NCBI GenBank assembly: GCA_963922205.1 | Contig: CAWUHX010000139.1 | Location: forward strand, 868,001 to 932,000 | Reading direction: 5' to 3' | DNA from: Romanomermis culicivorax | Lineage: Eukaryota > Nematoda > Enoplea > Mermithida > Mermithidae | Length of the DNA stretch: 64,000 bases | Part shown: positions 21,900 to 33,485 of the stretch, piece after piece | Layout: every line of letters starts with the position of its first letter | Position numbering within the stretch: position 1 is the stretch's first letter | The notes under the pieces: model-generated | The model's database searches: none | Seen by the model: the letters and a program-made list of their open reading frames with translations, nothing else | Told to the model about the DNA's origin: nothing | Program-made: the position numbers and the translations under genes

Positions 21900-22678
21900 C
21901 AGTACCGGATCACCAAGCTCCTTTAGCCCTGAAGTTGGAATATATAAACAGCATGAAACTACATGATCAAAGAACCCCCGACATAAACGTAATTGTAAAT
22001 AAGCCGGTTCTAGCTAATGCCATGGTTGATTGTGGAGCTACTAACACAATAATCAACAAGAAAATCACCGATAAGATTGAAGATATTGAAATTAACCCAA
22101 CAACCATTGTGCCCATAGCAGCCAATAATTTGGGTGTGGAACTTGTTGGTTCGGCTTTCATCACTGTGCAAGCAGGCAAAGAAATCCAAACACTGTTAGC
22201 ATACTTACAAGAAAATTGCGCTGTTGACCTGCTTTTGGGTTCAAACTTCTTGTTTGGGTTTAGAGAATGGTCAATAAACAATGAAAAAAGCTTTATGTGA
22301 CTTGGAAACACCACCATCCCATGCACTGGCGTACAGTATCATTCCTTACGAAGATGTGGTGGTATTCATTTAGATCAAAATCTCATTTTACTGCCCCGTT
22401 TGGTTACCCAATTGTCGGTTCCTGTTTTGGACATGTATAAAGGCGTGCATGTGGTTCAGTTTGAACCCAGGGACGCCCAAGCTCAAAAAGTAGGAGTCTG
22501 TTTTACAGCTTCAGTTTCGCGGAATATTGAGGGCAGAGATCGAATTTCAGTTATGAATCTCCTAACCAACGAAATAAAGCTTTTCCAAAATACTTGTGTG
22601 GGCAGCATAAAAAATTCGTTTCAAAAACAGAAAAGATTCACAGCATACAACTTGAAGAAGCAAAAACTGAAAACATAA
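21900..22678 (+). pseudogene. pol: gypsy-B aspartic protease and linker, in frame with the envelope tail
   Basis: The frame 21230-22300 contains the envelope anchor and, about 100 codons later, a retropepsin: active site VDCGATN (Asp codon at 22028; Cys replaces the usual Thr/Ser) and the C-terminal hydrophobic-Gly motif LLLGSNF near 22226-22250. A TGA at 22298 interrupts, then the same frame continues to 22678 through sequence typical of the protease-RT linker. Having anchor and protease in one frame means either an envelope-protease precursor or separate expression by splicing or internal initiation. Confidence 0.72.
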
Positions 22679-22679
22679 A

Positions 22680-24177
22680 TGAAAAGCAAGATTTCAAGAA
22701 ATGGTTGGTTGATAATATCTATTTGACCAATACTGACCTCAATGAAGAAGAGAAAAACATGATTGTGGAAATTCTAGCCCAATATCCCAATCTGTACGCT
22801 GCATCGGACATGGGTCGTACTTCATTGTTGAACACACAATTGATACACAGGGTATAACACCAGTGAAACGACCCCTTTTTCATATTGCCCCCAAAGAAAA
22901 AGAAATAATTCAAGAAGAGATCAACAAACTTAAGCAAAGTGGGATCATCAGCAAAAGCCAATCCCCTTGGTGTACTAATACGATTTTAGTGCAGAAAAAA
23001 GATGGCGGTTACCATCTTTGCATCGATTTCCGTGGGTTGAACGATGTGACTAAAAAGGACACATACCCCTTACCTTGCATCAATGATATTTTTGATGCCT
23101 TGCGTGGTATGCGTTACTTCACAACCCTCGATCAGGCCAATGCATATTACACCATCCCCGTCGCGGAAAGCAATCGGGAAAAGACGGCATTCAATTGTCC
23201 TTCGGGCCTATACCATTTCAATTATTTGCCCTTCAGCCTATGCACTGCACCGGCTAGTTTCCAATGCCTAATGGACGTTCTTCTGTCGGGTTTACAATGG
23301 CAGACATGCCTTGTTTACCTGGACGACATTCTTATTTTTGCAAAAACTCACAAAGAAATGCTTACGCACCTAGATGACATTTTGGGCCGCCTGGACAAAG
23401 CTGGCCTTAAACTAAGGCTGGGAAAATGCAAATTCTCACAGTCATCTGTCCAATATTTGGGACACGTCATTAATGAAACCAGAATATTGCCCGATCCGCA
23501 AAAAGTTAAAGCAATTCTAGAAATTCTGTTCACAAGTTGCTAGCCCTTTCACAAAACTTCTCAAAAAGGATGCTATTTTTGAATGGGGCCCAGATCAACA
23601 AAACGCATTCAAAACTTTGAAAGCACATATCACATCGGCACCCCTCTTGCACAGTCCAAATTTTTCGACACCGTTCATACTCCAAAGAGATGCTTCCCTT
23701 CTAGGTGTGGGAGCTGTCCTTAGTCAATACGGGGATGATTCCTTGGAACATCCCATTGCTTTCGCTAGCAGAGGATTAAAACCTGCTGAAAAAAACTATC
23801 CAATAAACGAACTGGAAACTCTTGCAGTCGTCGAATTTGTGAATTATTTTCGACCATATCTTTTTCAGCAGGAGGTCATTATTCATACTGACCACACTGC
23901 GGTTAACACGGTTCTCACATAAAAGAACCTCAATTCGCGAATCGTTTGGTGGGGAGTTGCTTTGGCAAGTTTCAAATTTAATATTCAGCCCAAAGGGGGC
24001 TCGGCCAATAGAAATGCAGATGCAGTTTCCAGGTTCCCATTAAAAGATGCGGAACCGGCATTTGATATCGAAAATTTGGAAACTAGACCAGAATTAAATA
24101 CGTTAAACATCGAACCTGAAAACAGAACCCTTGCCCTTAGATATGGGCTTGAGGATGAAATTGACGAAAATCAGTAA
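22680..24177 (+). pseudogene. pol: gypsy-B reverse transcriptase and RNase H
   Basis: RT frame 22863-23543 shows QSPWCTNTILVQKKDGGYHL, the YFTTLDQANAYY block and catalytic YLDD at 23316-23327, all Ty3/gypsy-like. The preceding linker is in another frame (22594-22857). After about 23530 there is a deletion or frameshift, then RNase H (23617-23922) with RDASLLGVGAVLSQ, the ELETLAVV helix and HTDHTAV, ended by a TAA; the connecting part continues at 23962-24177. Confidence 0.82.
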
Positions 24178-24180
24178 ATA

Positions 24181-25540
24181 ATCAAAAACTTAGCGGAACT
24201 TCAACATTCTGACCACGACACGCGACAAATCATCAATGAAATTAATAAGGGTCCAGATGCAAAAATAAACGACCTTTACATCATCAAAAATAAACTTTTA
24301 TACCAGAACTTCGAAAACGAATATAAAGTCTATGTTCCAAAATCATTCCGCACAGAGTTTCTAAAATCACATCATGATAGCAAATTTGCAGGCCATTTTT
24401 CCTCCTGGAAAACTTATGGAAATGTGCGACAATGATACTTTTGGCCCCAAATGGGGAAATTCGTGGAAGAATATTGCCAAACGTGTCAAAAGTGCCAATT
24501 CAACAAGCCCACTAGACACGCGATCAAAGCGGATTTGGTTTCAGTTTGGGCTTCACAACTATTTGAGCGAATGGGATTGGACTGCATGGGTCCTCTCCCT
24601 ATTTCCAGCAATGGAAACTGTTATGTTGTAGTTTTTATCGACTATTTTACTAAATACATGGAAGCCTTTGCTACCCCTAACATAAGGTCACAAACAATCA
24701 CTTCTCTGTTTGTTGAAAAAATCGTTTGTCATCATGGAGCCCCAAAAATCATTCATTGTAACAGGGCTTCGGATTTCACAGCACATCTTTTTACAAATAT
24801 CACAAAGTCATGCAACACAGAAAAAGTACACACTACTCCTTATCATCCGATGGGTAAGGGGGAAGTAGAAAGGTGCAATCAAACCCTCGCTACCCATATT
24901 TGTATGTATGTGAATGAAAATCATTCAGATTGGGATGATTATCTTTCCTTCGCGGTATTTTCTACAAATGTTCATAAAAATGAAAGCATGGGTTACTCAC
25001 TTTTTCAACTTGTGTATGGGCGACAACCCTTGCTGCCATCCCATGCAACATTCAGTTTCCAAAAGCCACCCTGTATGGTTGATTTAAGCAAATATGCCAA
25101 CAAAATAAAAGATGACTTGTCAAAAGCATTCGAAAACATACAGGCCACCCTGTTGGCTTCACAAAATCGGTACTAAGAACAGTACAACAAAAAATCACAC
25201 AATGTAAAATATAAAACTGGAGATTTAGTCCTTCTGAAAACTAGACTCGTTCCTAAAAATCAGAGTCCTAAGCTGGTCTCCCAGCAGCACAGACTGTACA
25301 AAATCGTCAAAGTGGCATACCCAAATGTCGAAATTGAGCAGCCGGATACACAGAAAGTTCACAAAGTGCACGCTAATGACACTGTCCCTGCATCTCTGCT
25401 GTCCATCGTACAGCATCATCTGACTGGTCCAGCAAAGTTGAATGTGTCAGGCATCATCAACACTCAGTCGGCTCAATTTGGCGTCATTGCTTTAGTGGTC
25501 ACGGCCTCCAAACCACAAGAGAAGGTTGGGACCAAGGGCG
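24181..25540 (+). pseudogene. pol: gypsy-B integrase
   Basis: The HHCC module is present (HHDSKFAGHF ... YCQTCQKC) but contains a TGA near 24435. The catalytic core has Asp in GLDCMGP and Glu in GKGEVERCNQ. The second position reads IIHCNRASDF, with Asn where the catalytic Asp of the usual SDxG motif is expected, so this enzyme would be inactive. A TAA at 25174-25176 precedes the C-terminal module (KSHNVKYKTGDLVLLKTRL), which runs close to the polypurine tract. No chromodomain seen. Confidence 0.8.
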
Positions 25541-25550
25541 TTCGCCTTTG

Positions 25551-25562
25551 TAAGGAGGGGAA
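25551..25562 (+). other. gypsy-B polypurine tract
   Basis: AAGGAGGGGA directly precedes the LTR start TGTCAAGG; this is the plus-strand primer site. Confidence 0.7.
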
Positions 25563-26150
25563 TGTCAAGGCGTGTAAAAATTTGTATAATTTTTGTGTAA
25601 GTTTTCGCGAAAATATATATTCTATTTATTCCTCATTTTTTCGTCACATGTACCATATTAGAAATCCATTAGTGTTCTCTATTGTTTTCGAGAGTCTGGG
25701 TTCCTAGTTGGAAACCAGACTATTTTTCAAGTGCTTTGTTTTTGTCACACATTTTTGTCCTCGTAATTTACTCAACTGGAAACGGAAAGGTTGGCACATC
25801 CTTAACCAAAAAACACTTTTCCTCAAAATACAGAAATGGGTTCATATGTTTTGAACCCTCTGACAATTTGGAAACTAATTACGCACAGCCCGGCTCCCAG
25901 AACCACACCCCAAGAACATGGATGTCGACTCGGAATTTAAAGAAGAGCCAGTCTTTAGTTTTTTGATACTTTGTGCGACTACGCTCGCTGCTTTGGTCGG
26001 CTTGTCTTTACATGACTTCGCTCGCTCGCACCTTACAGTCCGTTGAACTTTGAAACAATTTATGTTTAGGTTTGAGGCATTCGTGTTGCCAATACTTTAC
26101 GGGACTCGGGCTTTGATACCAGCCCTTTCCCTGCTTCCAAATTTGGTTGT
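25563..26150 (+). repeat. gypsy-B 3' LTR, truncated
   Basis: Matches the 5' LTR from its first base to about LTR position 570 (CCCTGCTTCCAAATT). The last third is missing and replaced by short inverted LTR fragments. Confidence 0.8.
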
Positions 26151-26190
26151 TCTCAGGGTATCTCCAGGTTTGGTCATTCTCTGGGTAACA
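26145..26190 (-). repeat. Two short inverted LTR fragments at the truncation point
   Basis: GTTCTCAGGGTA and GGTCATTCTCTGGGTAAC are inverted counterparts of the LTR segment found at 17683-17705 and in the 16.2 kb copy. The arrangement looks like strand switching during repair. Confidence 0.55.
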
Positions 26191-26760
26191 CTTCCTATTT
26201 TTATTCTTATCATTTTGTTTATTCAATCTTCTGTTTGTCGATTGCTTGTTCTTCACTGTTTTATTCACTTTCCTTTTCCTTCAACTGCTTTTCATGCTGT
26301 TCTAATATTCATCTTTATTTTTTATTTGCTTAATTTCTATTTCTTTTGTTTTAACTTCTTCTCTTTCCTATTTTTTCTTTATGTTACCTATTTTTCAATT
26401 TTGTCTTTTTTTATTTGCTTTGCTTTTCCTGTGCATTTATTTACTCTTATGTTTTCTGAGTTTTAATTGATTTTCTTTTTTTCGTTTTTTTATTTCATTT
26501 CTGTTTGTGTCTTTTTACCTCTTTCTTTTTATTTCTCTTCCTTTTCCCTCTTTTTGCATGCGTTTTCGTGTTCTATTTACTTTTCTTTACTGTTCAACTT
26601 TTTTATGCTTCTTTCCAATTTCTTCCAATTCACCCCTTTTTTTCTCTTCCTTTACTTCACTGCACTGCTCATAGCTGTTGTGTTACTTCCCTCCTTGTTT
26701 TTCTTCTTGTATCTTTTTCTTATATTGCTGACTTGAAATCATATCCCTTGTTCTATTATA
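26190..26760 (+). repeat. Long pyrimidine-rich tract
   Basis: About 550 bases are strongly T/C-biased on the plus strand. The open frames here (26050-26783) encode only Phe/Leu/Ser-rich sequence and are not genes. Confidence 0.7.
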
Positions 26761-29700
26761 TTCATGTCATGTATTTTATTTGAAGCCATTGTGAAAATAT
26801 TCCAAATTTTCTTTTATTGAAAGGGATAAAAGAGATAAATTTGACTTTCCTCCCATAGAAAATATGTTCCATCCTTTGATACATATACTTGAAGTCAGAT
26901 AAAGAAACTTATATGTAAGGCAGCTACATCATGCACTCCACACGCAGTCCCTTCCATAATAAGCATAATAAGCGTTCCTGGTGACAGTCACTGTTGGAGG
27001 CTGTATGGCTCACTGTAGATATTCATTTTCAACATTCCCAGTCTTGCTGCAGACTCCATGGAGGTCTTATTAGTTACCAGTGGTTGATGCTGGAACTAGG
27101 GTAGACTGAAGTGGATGAGTACTAATTTGAGCAAGAAACCAGAGAAACCAGAAGTTACCTGAAGAAACAACAAAAATTTGTTGAAAATAATGACTAAAAA
27201 TGATTCAGTCACTGATATTGATGAGGAAAGTAGGCATCATGGAATTTATGCCAATAATCAATATCTGAACAGACACCCTGTCCACAGGTTCAGAATCATG
27301 AATGTTTAATTTCACTTTACAGGCAAATGAAAAAATATGTGTTACATTTGTTTCTTGCTAGTTTTATAATTTTCTACTCTAAGCATCATTGTTTTTTAGA
27401 TATTAGGAATTCAATGAGGACAATGTTGACGTGCAACATGTGCAGGCCTACCATGCAATGGCCGTGTATTTGTCTGACATGCAGCAACATTATTTTGTTC
27501 AACAAGTGTCTGTGAAGGGTTCATTTGGCATTGGGAGATATACCCGAAGATTAACATAGACCTCCTGTTTTAATGTGCCCATTATGTGTTGTAGTGTGTT
27601 CCTACTGATTTTCAGGATTTCCTAATAGTTTGTCAATTTTATAATGTTGCAAGCAGGTACAATTTGGATCAGGAGAAGTGGACCACTTTCCAGTGTACAA
27701 AAGACGTTATTGTGAATATTATGGGGTGAAAAATCGTTCCACAAAAGAATATTGGCATAATCCTAACAACTTTTAAGAAAAATATCGACAACTTGGGAAA
27801 AAGTTGAAAAATTGGAATTCAAAAATGGTCTTCCAGAAACAATATACAACAACTACATGCTAAAGTAGCCAGGGACAAAACGAACTTGACTGGACAACTT
27901 ACATTGATGAGTTTATCACAGTACAAAATAACTGATCTTATGAATTATACTAGGTGACCAAAGTAGCACTAATTTTAGAATTTTACAGAAAATGAATTAA
28001 TGAAGAAAAAAGTGATAATTGAAACAACAATGAGAAATAAATTATCAAGTAGCCGAGATTGTTGCAATGAGATAACAGGAATCATGTCTTAGATTAAAAA
28101 GAAAAGGGAGAGGAGAAAATTCTAAGAACTCGAGAAAAACTTGGTGAAACTTATTTTTTAAATATTGATTCATCTCATTGGAATACATATATAAAGAAAT
28201 AAACAGAAGGGAAAAGTAATTTTTTATCATTGAATATTCAACAAACTCACCCATCACACTTCTAATGAATCAATGTATGATTTTACACATTATATAAAAC
28301 ACATTTCATGGAAGTGTTTCTTCATTGTGATCTTTCCTTAACCAGAATGTTACCTAGTGCTGTAGCAACCATGACAAACATTTCTCTTTTATGGACTGTA
28401 TCAACAGTACTTCTAGTAACTGGTCAAATGAATGAAGCATTGATTATTGAATGACTTGGTTACACATTCTGAGTTCCTATATGTATCCTTAATGAAATTT
28501 GGTCCAGTCTACATGCCTCTGATTTAATGAATTTATACCACAACAGGCACTCATTTGATACATCTGGAACTTTGTAGAAGATAAAAATCATCAACCAGCT
28601 CAAATGTGATGGATATTTGTAATCTGCTCAAACCACTTAGCTTGCATGATTAGGTGTACACCATCTCTACAGAGGAACAAATGAAATTAGCTGCCTGTAT
28701 AGTACTCTAGAATGTACCCTTTCCAGAAAATTATTCGATTGAAGAAGATGGTCAAATCTCCATCAGAGGACTATGAGAAAATAAAGGTCAAGAATGGTGA
28801 GAAAATACAAATTAAGAATGGTGGAAAAAGGATTTTGATTATTTGTATGTCAGATTCATTATCCTTTATAAGAGAAAAAATGTGCTTTGGTGGGAATGTT
28901 GTTAATTCTGCCAAGGAAAGAGATTTGTGAACTTTGTGCTTATATTCATTCTTTCATTTTTGCTTATGCCTAGCCACCTTGATCAAGATTCCCCCCCTAT
29001 TAATGTCATGACCCATGGCCTACTGTAGCAGACAAATTGTTTAAAACCAGGTGTCACTCTGTAGTTTGCTCATTTCTTAGTTCTCAAGCATTTCTATTGT
29101 TTTAGCCATCCCCTCACACCGACCTTCCTGTACTCATCTATTAATTACCATATATTCACATGCTTTGTGCTGCATTTTTTTTTTGCGAAAATGTACATTT
29201 TACATATTTTTATTCCTCTCTCCTCTTCTTGTACCACATTCCCCTGTCATTATTATCATCGAACAAAGTCGTCTCATGGACATCATTTTTGCCCCTAACC
29301 AACCCATTTGCTAATCTCAGTCGCCATCCCACATGACCCCTCCCGCTGTCCACTTACTCACCATAGCTGCTCCAGCCGGACTAGGTAAGTTTTGGAATAA
29401 ATTATTGTTAGGGGTAGTTAAGGGCTACCCTTCTTAAGTCAGTTTCCTCCTTAAGCGTTCCACTCAGTTAATAACAGCTCCCTCTCCTTGAGGTTGGGTC
29501 CAAAAAATATCTCTTGATTCACAATCATGGTCCCACCTGCAAGGTCATCTAACAGATGGCCCTATTTGTCACTCATACTAAACAGGACCATTTTTGGTCA
29601 CCTCTAGCCTGGGGGCATTGTCCTTATTCTACAATAATAACCCTAGAGCAGCACCACAGTGCCTATAGTTTCTTCTATAGCTAGTACCAGCTGGTTTAGG

Positions 29701-30550
29701 TCCAATAGCAAAAACCCTCAGTCTTAGTACCAGGCGTACCGCCCCTATTTTGGTGGCCTATCTCTCTTACAGGGACATGGGGGCTATAGCTCACCTAGGG
29801 TGACATGGCAAGAAGGTTAGCTTTTGTGCTATGTGGGACACATGTTTCGTGATCCTCAAATTTTGGATGTATAATTGCAAGTATCTTTTGGTTTTGATAA
29901 AATCAAGTAAAGGCCTTAGAGTGATGATGTGATAAAAAAATTTGACTTTCCAAATATCAGGATTCCAGTTTATTTCAATTGTTAAATAATTTCTAGTAAA
30001 CATGATGCAGTGTTATATCAATCCGAACCTACTAGAATCCTAGCGAATAATTTTATTAGTCAGTCTTCCAAAACTGAGGACTCATGCAAAAATGTTTTCA
30101 ATGCAAATAAAAAACAGATGTGTACAAGACAGTCTTTTTTCTCAGATTGACTGTGTGGCAGTTAGAATTATCTATTTTTCATTCCATGGACATCCATTTT
30201 CCCTTAATGTCCCTCTCACCTGAAATTCTGCATTCCCCAGTAATGAGTGAAATTCTCATTCCCTGAACACATATGTCCCAATTTCCCCCAATGCAAGAGA
30301 TGGGGAAGATCCACATGTTTTAACTAAATCAGAAGCAGATCCCAAAAAATTGTGTGATTAGATCCTGAACCTAAACAGCAAATCCGATCACATCCTGATT
30401 GAATGTGGATTCTATATACAGCAGGAATAATTGAGTATGTATAGTTTTTCAAAATCAAGTTGTATGAATTTTTTCCTTAACTGTTCAAGATTATCATGAT
30501 AATTATTAAAATGAGAAGCAAATTGAAACAACAGCTCAAAATCAATGAAC
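26760..30550. other. AT-rich sequence without recognised genes
   Basis: No family recognised. A stretch near 27412-27557 reads protein-like (NVDVQHVQAYHAMAVYLSDM) without frame support. The 28980-29800 segment is GC-richer; TGTCATGACCC near 29005 could begin an LTR, but no partner is seen. Some of this may be decayed Polinton sequence. Confidence 0.35.
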
Positions 30551-30652
30551 TGGACTTTTTTGTGGGCTCTTATCTGCATCATTGAGGAATGACTGAATAA
30601 AATCTGCAGTGAAGAAGTTTTTCATATTTCTGATAAAATTGTAATTTACAAA

Positions 30653-30886
30653 TCACAATCTAAAAAAGCCTTTGGGAGATGGAATTTGAAATTTTTGGGG
30701 GATAGGAATTTCTGAAGAAAAAGAAATATCAATGTTTGATTTGAAGCATTCTTTGGATGCACACTCACATAGACAAAGAATTAAAACTATTGTAGCACTA
30801 TTTATAATTGCATCACATTGCGGTTTTCTTGCTTTTGCTAATACTTGTAGATAAGGTAGATTTTGTTTCAGTCTTTCTGGAACCAT
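30653..30886 (-). pseudogene. Polinton/adintovirus-like small protein
   Basis: The 77-codon frame starts MVPERLKQNLPYLQVLAKAR and has ICLCECA-type spacing (LILCLCECASKECF). This fits a small protein I associate with the packaging ATPase in Polinton-like elements of invertebrates. It lies just downstream of the ATPase on the same strand, in the expected order. The second half looks degenerate. Role unproven; probably virion-related. Confidence 0.5.
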
Positions 30887-30929
30887 TTTTTCTCTTATTT
30901 TGTATCATTTTTTCCATATTTATAGATTA

Positions 30930-31496
30930 AGGTATATAGAATGTTCAGCTTTCTTAAAAATGTTTCTCTTGAGTCTCGATTCATTGGGTGTCTTGGATGT
31001 TAAGTCAATAAATAAGTAACCATGTGGTGGTTTGATTGCATCTGCATAGGCGTCTAAGAAATATTTAGTGTGCATGGTAAATAAAAATCAGGCTAATGTC
31101 AGGGATTGCAGCTGGTCTGCTGGATTTTCAAATAGAACTGAATAGTCTCTTTGATTCTTGAAGTTCCCAAGCCTTTAAAACATGCATTCAGCACAATCTG
31201 TATTATGCTGATTTCTCAATGATGACAGCTGGTAGTGAAAAATTAGGTAAATGGCCCATTGTTCTTTAGTTCCTGCATTACATCATCAAGGATGCCTAGC
31301 TGTACTTTCCCTGGCATTTGTTCTATATCTGGTATGCCTTTTATAAACTTGACACCTTTAATTTGTGGATCCTCTTCTGTATAACACCACCATACATTAT
31401 ACAGCTTTGGTACAATAATGTTTTCATGTTTTGCAAAAACTGTGTTCCTCCAATATTGGTTGGTCCTGAAACTATGTATGCAAATGGATGTTCCAT
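30930..31496 (-). pseudogene. A32-like packaging ATPase of a Polinton/adintovirus-like element, broken
   Basis: Starts at 31496 with MEHPFAYIVSGPTNIGGTQF, a Walker A in which the Lys of GKT is Gly. A frameshift follows, then the frame 31512-31243 carries Walker B LGILDDVM inside PDIEQMPGKVQLGILDDVMQ. Past a stop the sequence continues with recognisable remnants such as DAIKPPHGYLFIDL near 31040. The FtsK/HerA-type ATPases of these elements pump DNA into capsids. This copy has lost the catalytic Lys and the frame. Confidence 0.6.
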
Positions 31497-32329
31497 TACT
31501 TTGATTGCTCATAAAACTTCAATTCTTTCTTGCTTCAAATAATGTAAAATTTCTTACACCAATTCTTGAAATAGACTTTGTATCTGTTTTACTCTTTATT
31601 TAGAGGTTTACCAATTTGTTCATGCATAATAGCATCTGACTCTGCTACCTGCTCTTCTGCATAGGAAGTTCTTTTTCTGCAAAAAAAGTTCCTCCGAGAG
31701 AGATTTTTTGAAACCAATTCAGGGGAACTCTTCTTCTGTATCCAACTATGCCCTCATTCCATAGACTTCAATAGAGCTGTTCAAGGAGCAGAATCTAGAG
31801 TTTTAGAAAAATATACTGAAGCTGAAGTAGAGCAAAAGTGGGTCAGAGCTCAGCATGGTGTATAAATACTGTGACAGCTACATGGAAAGAAGCAAGATGG
31901 AAACTCCAGGAGAAATAGTCAAATTAGTAGAAATTATGGGTAATCACTATGTAAATGTCAGGCAGCCAAAAACATGGGGCCTTAATCTGGCCATTGTTAG
32001 AAGATTCCTAAAAAGACGATAGGAGATGCATAGATTATCGAAACGCCTCCTGGAATTTCGCCTCTAAGCTCACAAAATGTGCCATACTGTGAAATGTGAA
32101 AAAATTGTTCCATCTTGGGGATCATTTGGACACTAAGGCCAAACTTTTCTTCGAAAATTTGTGTGATAATTCTTTTTTAGATTGTATTAATTGTATTTTA
32201 CAACTGTGAATTTGAAATAAAATTAAAAGTGATAGAAAAATTACTGGAAAAATTTTTACCCTGAAAAGGGTTATTTGGGAGTCGATAATCTTTTTAGCTG
32301 AGCAAAAAAACTGAGTCTGAAAATGAGCA

Positions 32330-33075
32330 GATCAGATGTTGAAAAAACCCAAGCTTTATACAGTCTCCCTAAACCTGTTCCTAAAAATTAAAGACATGAC
32401 AAGATTTTTGAAACAGAAGCAGCAAATGAGCACTAATAAGGTATTTCAATAGTACTTGAATTCCAATCATATGCACTCTTCCACTACAAAAAGCAAAGTC
32501 AAAGCTAGTGTAATTGAATGCTGAAATCCTACATTGAAAGAAAAAATGTGGTGGTACTTTACAAAAAACAATACATATGAGTACATTGATGTCCTGGATG
32601 AGCTATTCATAAATCACAACTGCTCATCATCCCACTATAGGAACATCACCAGACAAATATTTAGTGAAAAATGAATGAGAAATCCTCAATAAAGTTTTTT
32701 TAATTTAATCTATCCAACTGAACGACAAAATTAAGATTGGAGACAAAGTCTGACTGAGTAAAGTGGAACTTTCAAGACTTTCAAGAAAGGGTTCTGGCCC
32801 AACTAGACAGAGTAATATTTTCTCATCAAAGAGAGGTTTGCAAGAAACCCAATAGTTTATACCCTCAAAGACCAATTAGACGAGAAATTAGAAGGAATTT
32901 TCTATGAATCTGGGCTGCAAAAGGTTGAAGCTGATGCTTATTATCCACAGATAATGGAGGAAATTCTAAAGATCCATAAGAGAGGAAAAAAGAATGATTA
33001 TCTGGTACAATGGAGAGAATACCATCAAAAATTTGATAGCTGGAATTCCGATCTGAAGAAGCTATAAATATAAAT
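32330..33075 (+). pseudogene. Polinton-type integrase with chromodomain, broken
   Basis: Fragments in order: a catalytic-core end with MWWYFTKNNTYEYIDVLDEL (about 32550-32610), then the C-terminal module ending NPIVYTLKDQLDEKLEGIFY and QKVEADAY (about 32850-32950), and a chromodomain NDYLVQWREYHQKFDSWN (about 32992-33050). This layout is that of Polinton/Maverick and adintovirus integrases. Several stops and frameshifts are present. It is divergently arranged with the ATPase about 1 kb away. Confidence 0.68.
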
Positions 33076-33204
33076 TTTTCACATCAAATTTGAAAACTGG
33101 ATGATTTCACATTAGGGAAATTTTTCCTCCAAATAAATTCACTCAATGAATAAGTTGTGAAGGAGAATGATGAATTCACCTACTTTTTACTAAAACTCTT
33201 AATG

Positions 33205-33214
33205 AAACCCTATT
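33205..33214 (+). repeat. LINE-2 target-site duplication, 3'-side copy
   Basis: AAACCCTATT, identical to 43650-43659, directly adjoins the T-run that is the element's poly(A) tail. Confidence 0.6.
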
Positions 33215-33485
33215 TTTTTAAATTTCTTTATTGGCCAAGAGGGGGTATGAAAAAAGGCCTGGTCTTACGGCCCACGACGATAACAAAAAAACTATACAAT
33301 AATGTCCAGCAATATAAAAACTTGCATGTAATTTATCTGGATTAATGCTATAAACTAAATAACATAATTCTTACCTGAAAATTAAAAATATTCAGACGGA
33401 GAAAAAAATGAAGCAAAAAAACATAAATGACAATTAAACTACAGTGATTTTATGTGTGAAATAAATTTTTACAAAACCTTATTTT

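Larger units (their letters stand above)
17098..26150 (+). mobile_element. Ty3/gypsy retrotransposon gypsy-B with envelope between gag and protease; decayed
   Basis: Order on the plus strand: 5' LTR, primer site, gag with zinc knuckles, linker ORF, envelope-like gene, protease, RT, RNase H, integrase, polypurine tract, 3' LTR (truncated). Both LTRs start TGTCAAGG. There are at least six frameshifts and several stops, so the copy is dead. The unusual part is the envelope located before protease rather than after integrase. Confidence 0.85.

Noticed and set aside
26050..26783. Three hydrophobic frames (138, 89 and 92 codons) that look like membrane proteins
   Set aside because: Produced by the pyrimidine-rich tract; Phe/Leu/Ser only, no motifs.
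29005..29420. Possible solo LTR starting TGTCATGACCC
   Set aside because: No second copy, no clear end, no target duplication in the window.
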